Origin: JBFFMO01 sp041390025
Lineage (GTDB): Bacteria; Myxococcota_A; Bradymonadia; Bradymonadales; Bradymonadaceae
Length of the DNA stretch: 64,000 nt
Assembly (NCBI GenBank): GCA_041390025.1
Contig: JAWKQR010000016.1
Span: 61,867 to 125,866, forward strand
Direction of reading: 5' to 3'
Shown: one piece after another, positions 59,122 to 64,000 of the stretch
How positions within the stretch are numbered: the first letter of the stretch is position 1
Layout of the letters: every line of letters starts with the position of its first letter
The notes under the pieces: generated by a model
What the model was told of the DNA's origin: nothing
Databases searched by the model: none
Seen by the model: the letters and a program-made list of their open reading frames with translations, nothing else
Position numbers and translations under genes: made by a program

Positions 59122-60180
59122 TCACTTCGGCTCGAGTTCTTTTGGCCGAGGTACGTCTTTCCACTCAAATGGGACGTTAAATCGCGCCAGTCCGGTGCGC
59201 TCAAAAAGTGCAGCCGGGTACTCAAAGCTGAGCTGGGTCACTTCCTTGGGCGGGGCCTCGAACAACACAAAGTCTTTGACCGACTTTCCGGGATCGATAG
59301 AAGCCGATCCGTCTATCTGACCCTCAACCCGGGTCGTGGCCGCAAACTTCACACGATTGTAGGCCGAATCCGATCCATACAATGCAGCGCCACGTATCCC
59401 CACGGCTTTGTGGCCCGGGTCGAGCTTGATCGTGGCGTCCGAATCGTTCGTGACTTCGTAGGATACTTTGAACAGCGGGTCGGAGCTAAAACCCTCACCC
59501 TGCGCAGAGTCGTTGGTCTTGACGTACTCAAAGCTTGTTCCCGTGACCGTGAACTTCACACCGTCAAACACCTGCGCGTCGCCAACATTGTAGACCTTCG
59601 GGCCCTTGGGCTGCACGGGCTTATAATCGATGCGAAACAGGACCGGCATTTTTCCACGGTTCATCGCTGGCGGGATGCTTAGCACGAGCTTTTGCGCACC
59701 GTCGGGCACCTCGAACAACAAAATGTCGTTCGCGCTTTCGCCCTTGGCGAGTGTTGTGGCGCTGTTCAACTGGCCCTCGACACTCCCCTTATCCAGAACC
59801 ACACCGGGGATGAGGTTCTTGGTCTCAGGCGGAAGATCTGCATCCGCCCCCGGATCCAAATAGAGCAAAGGTGTTGCCGATTCGGTCATCTGAGGCGAAT
59901 TGTGAGAGGGGCTATAGATGAAGCTCCCCTCGCCGACATTCTTGAGGGTGATTGGAATGCTGAGCACGGGACGTGGATACTCGTAGGTATTATCGCCCGC
60001 GTTGATCTCAAGATAGCGCACATCATAATCCGACACGGTGATCTCAAGCCCACCCGCGGTCAACGGCTTGCCAATCGCGCCAACGAGCGGCTTGTCGCAA
60101 CCCAGCATGGGCACGACAAACATCAAGATCATGATCGCGGATCCAACTGTTGAGAGATCCGGTCGAAAACGAACGTCCAT
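59122..60180 (-). CDS. lipoprotein with two tandem Ig-like (DUF4352-type) domains
   Basis: 352 residues. ATG 60180 was chosen for its signal (VVPMLGC). Two homologous beta-sandwiches are seen: the first at about 45-175 (EITVSDYDVRYLEIN and SIPITLKNVGEGS), the second at about 210-340 (VKFTVTGTSFEYVKTND and KVSYEVTNDSDATIK). Both end in a LLFEVPDGAQKL/ VLFEAPPKEVTQL strand. The layout recalls DUF4352/telomeric-repeat-factor-like extracellular domains. It is probably a surface or periplasmic binding protein and precedes hisS. Confidence 0.6.
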   Translation of the reverse strand: MDVRFRPDLSTVGSAIMILMFVVPMLGCDKPLVGAIGKPLTAGGLEITVSDYDVRYLEINAGDNTYEYPRPVLSIPITLKNVGEGSFIYSPSHNSPQMTESATPLLYLDPGADADLPPETKNLIPGVVLDKGSVEGQLNSATTLAKGESANDILLFEVPDGAQKLVLSIPPAMNRGKMPVLFRIDYKPVQPKGPKVYNVGDAQVFDGVKFTVTGTSFEYVKTNDSAQGEGFSSDPLFKVSYEVTNDSDATIKLDPGHKAVGIRGAALYGSDSAYNRVKFAATTRVEGQIDGSASIDPGKSVKDFVLFEAPPKEVTQLSFEYPAALFERTGLARFNVPFEWKDVPRPKELEPK

Positions 60181-60310
60181 GAACTTCTGCCTGACTTGGA
60201 AAGGAACGTGCGAAGCGTAACGTTGACGCGAAATCACTCGCAACTCCGCGCTTTGGTCAACTTCGCCTGAAACCTCCATGTGGTCAAGTTCCGATAACGG
60301 ATTACGACCG

Positions 60311-60880
60311 CTAGGCGGTGCCGTACAGCCGCTGACCGACGTCGCCAAAACCCGGGACAACCTCGCCGTGCTCATCGACGCCGTCTTCAAGCGATGCCGC
60401 AAGGACGGCAACCCCAGGATGGTAGGTCGCCAAGTAGTCGATGGCCACAGGGGTTGTCAGCGCTGCGACAAACGTCACACTGCGCGGCTGCATCGGGACA
60501 AGGCGATCCGCGGCTGCAACGGCGGTGTGCCCAGTCGCCATCTGTGGGTCGAGAACGATGCAATCGCGTCCCTGAATATGCGGGAGTTTGCAGTAGTACT
60601 CCATTGCGATGAACGTGCGGGGATCACGGTGCAAGCCGATGTGACCCACGGGAGCGTCGGGACAAGCCGTCAAGGCACCATCGAGCATGCTCACACCGCT
60701 GCGCATGATCACGACAAACGTTGGACGCATCTCGATTTTTTGGTGTGCCGCAGACTGCGCGACGTGCTCGACGAGTGATTGACTCATCTTGCTTATCACG
60801 CACCGAAACGCCTGAGCCGAAGTGCTTGGCTCACGCAGTTCGCGAATCTCGTCGTTTAACCCGTTGTGGATGGAGAGCAA
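60311..60880 (-). CDS. upp: uracil phosphoribosyltransferase
   Basis: 189 residues from TTG 60880; GTG 60928 is an alternative that would place the terminator inside the coding part. UPRTase signs are VGHIGLHRD, VEYY-like MEYYCKLP, the PRPP loop LDPQMATGHTA, and the C-terminal end GFGDVGQRLYGT. It salvages uracil to UMP. The N-terminal half has no Met start at the usual place. An intrinsic terminator (60896-60919) sits 16 bases ahead of the TTG, suggesting attenuation or a separate leaderless start. Confidence 0.85.
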   Translation of the reverse strand: MLSIHNGLNDEIRELREPSTSAQAFRCVISKMSQSLVEHVAQSAAHQKIEMRPTFVVIMRSGVSMLDGALTACPDAPVGHIGLHRDPRTFIAMEYYCKLPHIQGRDCIVLDPQMATGHTAVAAADRLVPMQPRSVTFVAALTTPVAIDYLATYHPGVAVLAASLEDGVDEHGEVVPGFGDVGQRLYGTA

Positions 60881-60895
60881 TGGCGTTCCAAGTGC

Positions 60896-60919
60896 AAAAA
60901 AAAGGCTGCGAGTGCAGCC
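60896..60919 (-). terminator. intrinsic terminator between the Cys-rich gene and upp
   Basis: On the minus strand: GGCTGC, ACTC loop, GCAGCC, then T8. It is 22 bases beyond the stop of the 60942 gene. Confidence 0.85.
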
Positions 60920-60941
60920 AGTGAACACGCTTGGTTTCAGG

Positions 60942-61160
60942 TTAGGACTTCTTCGTCTCTTCCTTCTTGCCGCACGTACACGCTTCCGTGCCGCATTTGT
61001 CGCACGACTCGCCGTCTTTCTTGTCGTCGCACGCGCACTTTTCCGTGCCACATGCACCACAAGCGGTCTTCTCGGCTTTCTCGTGTCCATCACACGCGAA
61101 GGCAGGCACGGCGACAAAACAACCGAGTGAAATGGCTACAACTGCTAAAATCTTCGTCAT
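60942..61160 (-). CDS. small secreted Cys-rich, probably metal-binding protein
   Basis: 72 residues. Signal peptide to PAFA, then about 50 residues with nine Cys in pairs (CGACGTEKCACDD, CDKCGTEACTCGKK). The Cys spacing resembles metallothionein-like or zinc/copper-binding peptides. No known family. TGAGGAAAGACA precedes the ATG. It could scavenge metal in the periplasm. Confidence 0.65.
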   Translation of the reverse strand: MTKILAVVAISLGCFVAVPAFACDGHEKAEKTACGACGTEKCACDDKKDGESCDKCGTEACTCGKKEETKKS

Positions 61161-61205
61161 TGTCTTTCCTCAGGTTTGTATGGGTCTGAGAGCTTACGGG
61201 ATCCC

Positions 61206-62981
61206 TCAGTCCTGCTCAACGACAATTATCACAGCGTAGAATCCCCAAGGGTAGCCCTCTGGTCGATACGGAGCGACGACCATGGACACCCGTCCCTTCT
61301 TCGTGCCGACGATGGCGGGGTCGAATTTCATGTCATCAAACTCATTGGCGACAAACATCCAATACCGGCAACTCTTGTTGTACTTTCGCACGTACTGATC
61401 GGCGAGTTTGCTCCCCGCGTCATCCAACTCGATATCGTTGCTCTGGATGCGGCCGGCCAGTTCCCGAGCAATGCCGCGCAACTTGATGCTCTCTTTGAGA
61501 GGGGGCAGGTTTCGTTGAGCTCGCGCACGGTTCAAATCTCGCAGAGCTTCCGCGACGCGATTGTTGAAGTCCGCCTTTGGCATGAAATCAAACGTCGAAA
61601 CGATTACGGCTGCTTGGTCACCCCGAATCTCAGTGCCGATGGCGATGGCAGAGACTTCTGGCCCGAGGACCAACGCGCGCCCGTGCGCAGACTCAAGCAT
61701 CGTATCCACAAACTCCGATGGATTGGTGTTCCCGGACAGAGACTGAAAGGAACCGTTCACAATGAACTGGTTGACTTCCCAACCGGCCATCACTGCCCAT
61801 GCAGCTTGATTCTCTTCCTCCGCGTCGCGGTCAGCAGACGCGATAAAGTAAGGCACCATTTTCCGATTGAAAGCCGACTGAGCCTCCTCGTAAAACGAGG
61901 GGCGCCAACTGAACTTGCGCCCTAAGTGGTTGATAATGCGAAAGACCTCTTGCTCAAAATTCCCACCGCCCGAGGGCACCAGTGGCCGAGGTGAAAGGTC
62001 GGGCTGCGTTGTGGGTGATGGCACTTCGCTAAGGTCAGGACTGGACGACTTTGGCATGGCGTCGATCGCTCGCTTGATCGCTGGCGCGATGTACTCGGCG
62101 GGAAGACTGGATCCAGAAACCATCACGCGTGAGGTGAACGTGGAAAGCAGCCTCCCCTCGGTGCCGCGGGCGAAATCGACGTAAGCGTACGAGTCGGCCG
62201 GGTCGATCTCACAGGTGAAACTAAAGTCCGGATAATTCACACGACTATCCCGCACACACTTCCCCACCCCAAACTCTCCTTTGGTCACGACGGCCGAAAC
62301 GCTGTCCGTTTTCGCAAAGCTCGATGTGCCACGTAGGACCACCGAATTGCCCGAAACCTGCATGTTCACAGCTTGGAAGTCCAAGCCCCGGCGTTCGTTT
62401 GTGAGGACGAAGACCACCTTGTTGGCGCGCTTGTAAGCCGTGACACCGACGCTCATGGGCTCGGTCATCTTCTGAATTCGCGCCTTGGCCCACTGCTCAA
62501 TGGCAGCTTGATTCGTGGCCCATGTTGCGTCGATATCCTCGGTGTTGTCGAACGCCAGCGCGGCCCAAGAGCGCGCTAGCCCCGTGGCGCCGCAGCGGGC
62601 CGCCATGAAATTCTCAAGGCTGTCAAATGGTACACTCCCTTCGCTTTGCACAAAGTGCCCAAACTGCCGAGCGAAACACATCGACTGTTCGGTGACGCGG
62701 TGCTGTCCGCTCGCTTGCGCGAGGGTCGCCAACGCCACCGACCATGGTGAGTCACCGACGGTCGCGCTTTCACCGGCAACCGTGGGCAACGCACCTATCA
62801 ACGCCCATTGGTTGACACGCTTAGCACCTGAATCCTGTGGCTCGCGCTGAAGTTTCTGTGCCGAGGTTGCCAGCTTTTGAGCTTCGGCCCTTGTCGGAAA
62901 CTCATGCTGCGGAAGATAGCGGTTCGAAGACGAACACCCAAACAAGAGCGTGGCCAAGATGATAATTGCTGCGTGCTTCAT
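61206..62981 (-). CDS. lipoprotein with CAP/SCP-like domains
   Basis: 591 residues; lipobox FGC (Cys16) and GAGGGGG ahead of the ATG. The first ~300 residues are not recognised. From about residue 345 there is a CAP-like segment (FRIINHLGRKFS, ESAHGRALVLGPEVSAIAIG), then a second one (LNRARAQRNLPPLKESIKLRGIARELAGR). CAP proteins are extracellular and bind lipids or act as proteases in some cases; the catalytic His/Glu set is not evident. It is upstream of the small Cys-rich gene, 45 bases apart. Confidence 0.6.
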   Translation of the reverse strand: MKHAAIIILATLLFGCSSSNRYLPQHEFPTRAEAQKLATSAQKLQREPQDSGAKRVNQWALIGALPTVAGESATVGDSPWSVALATLAQASGQHRVTEQSMCFARQFGHFVQSEGSVPFDSLENFMAARCGATGLARSWAALAFDNTEDIDATWATNQAAIEQWAKARIQKMTEPMSVGVTAYKRANKVVFVLTNERRGLDFQAVNMQVSGNSVVLRGTSSFAKTDSVSAVVTKGEFGVGKCVRDSRVNYPDFSFTCEIDPADSYAYVDFARGTEGRLLSTFTSRVMVSGSSLPAEYIAPAIKRAIDAMPKSSSPDLSEVPSPTTQPDLSPRPLVPSGGGNFEQEVFRIINHLGRKFSWRPSFYEEAQSAFNRKMVPYFIASADRDAEEENQAAWAVMAGWEVNQFIVNGSFQSLSGNTNPSEFVDTMLESAHGRALVLGPEVSAIAIGTEIRGDQAAVIVSTFDFMPKADFNNRVAEALRDLNRARAQRNLPPLKESIKLRGIARELAGRIQSNDIELDDAGSKLADQYVRKYNKSCRYWMFVANEFDDMKFDPAIVGTKKGRVSMVVAPYRPEGYPWGFYAVIIVVEQD

Positions 62982-63213
62982 GATCCCCCTCAGTGAAATC
63001 GGTGTGAATTCCCATTACCCAAACTTCCCGCCGAATGGAACCCCAAACTGGCCCCACGGGGCTGCGGTCCGAAGTTAGCGGGACCAACCCGAATGTTTCG
63101 TCGTCGCAAACTGCGAGTACGGATAGCTAAGAAGAACGCTTCACGCCTGCAAGAGCACAGGAGTCGGCTGGTCTAGCGGTGTCGCGCTTGGGTTCAGAGC
63201 CAAGAAACGACAA

Positions 63214-63233
63214 AACCCAGCCGGAGCTGGGTT
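63214..63233 (-). terminator. rRNA operon terminator
   Basis: AACCCAGC, TCCG loop, GCTGGGTT, followed on the minus strand by TTGTCGTTT. It lies 15 bases beyond the 3' end of 5S rRNA. Confidence 0.85.
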
Positions 63234-63247
63234 TGTCTTCGAAAAAA

Positions 63248-63367
63248 TGGTTGGCAGCGACCTACTCTCCCACAACCTCACGATTGCAGTACCATCGGCG
63301 CTGAGGAGCTTAGCTTCCGAGTTCGAGATGGGATCGGGCGGACCCTCCTCGCCATGGCCACCAACCA
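63248..63367 (-). rRNA. rrf: 5S ribosomal RNA
   Basis: 120 nt. The ends TGGTTGG and CCAACCA pair as helix I. CCGATCCCATCTCGAACTCG and GGTACTGC are conserved 5S blocks, and the 3' end reads GGGAGAGTAGGTCGC. It is the last gene of the rRNA operon. Confidence 0.95.
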
Positions 63368-63449
63368 AATTGTTCCAGGTCTTTGACCTGTAAATAGAAA
63401 GATGAAGTGTTTTAGAACGCTGAAAAAACTGACCATCATGTCTTATGAG

Positions 63450-64000
<551 letters not shown>

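Noticed and set aside
63155..63235. Possible tRNA near the rRNA terminator (a GGTCTAGCGG and a CTTGG/CCAAG stem)
   Set aside because: The stem loop has the wrong length, no T-loop (GGTTCRA) is present, and part of the sequence is the rRNA terminator.

Overview
The window looks like chromosomal DNA of a myxobacterium-related organism (phylum Myxococcota; the Asn/Thr-rich linkers behind many lipoprotein signals suggest the Bradymonadales side, which is an inference). Supporting signs are an MglA/MglB polarity pair, a CdnL/CarD regulator, an MXAN_5187-type protein, a MYXO-CTERM-like C-terminus, Myxococcus-type Cys-rich repeats and very many secreted lipoproteins. There is no phage, insertion sequence, CRISPR array or tRNA gene that I can support. 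No stretch longer than 300 bases lacks a gene.

Layout. 23-7226 (minus): an OleD-like reductase, a HAD phosphatase and a giant mosaic lipoprotein (Cys-rich repeats, lamin-tail, PKD-like and beta-helix modules) broken by frameshifts and a stop. 7357-13692: one minus-strand lipoprotein, then a plus-strand operon (lipoprotein, MYXO-CTERM protein, M20 amidohydrolase, small lipoprotein). 13700-14758 (minus): cdnL and a small basic protein. 14943-21296 (plus): SurA-like lipoprotein, amidohydrolase-type deaminase, DUF455 protein, dinB, Cys-rich lipoprotein, dksA-like. 21364-22707 (minus): mglA and mglB. 22901-25545 (plus): ybaB, recR, a Fic-fold protein lacking the catalytic His, ribA. 25537-28585 (minus): a calcium/sodium antiporter and a YfbK-type vWA lipoprotein. 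28760-38241 (plus): an ArsA/Get3-like ATPase pair, a PEGA protein, a SpoIID protein, then a tightly coupled set of PP2C phosphatase, PaaK-like adenylating enzyme, zincin-vWA protein and helical protein. 38242-48640 (minus): an outer-membrane barrel candidate, a Cys-rich lipoprotein, a TadE/TadG pseudopilin-type cluster with a good sigma-54 promoter, and a large lipoprotein. 48863-52190 (plus): lipoprotein, CxxCH lipoprotein and Tat-exported DUF1501/1552-like protein, all overlapping. 52181-53670 (minus): truncated globin and MXAN_5187-type protein. 53744-57746 (plus): BtuFCD-type importer and a lipoprotein serpin with a predicted Arg-Ser reactive bond. 57730-62981 (minus): hisS, a lipoprotein, upp, a small Cys-rich secreted protein and a CAP-like lipoprotein. 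63214-64000 (minus): the end of an rRNA operon (23S 3' end, 5S, terminator).

At least eight conserved genes carry single-base insertions or deletions, nearly all in short homopolymer runs. Some of these genes (dinB, the importer permease) are normally intact, so the pattern fits residual sequencing error in a long-read assembly better than gene decay. I list the open pieces of these genes separately and say how they join.

Functionally, the window mixes housekeeping (DNA repair, translation, nucleotide and flavin supply), cell-polarity control, and a large envelope and secretion repertoire. The best candidates for something not well described are the PP2C / adenylating enzyme / zincin-vWA operon, the asymmetric Get3-like ATPase pair, the Arg-Ser lipoprotein serpin, and the sigma-54-driven pseudopilin cluster.
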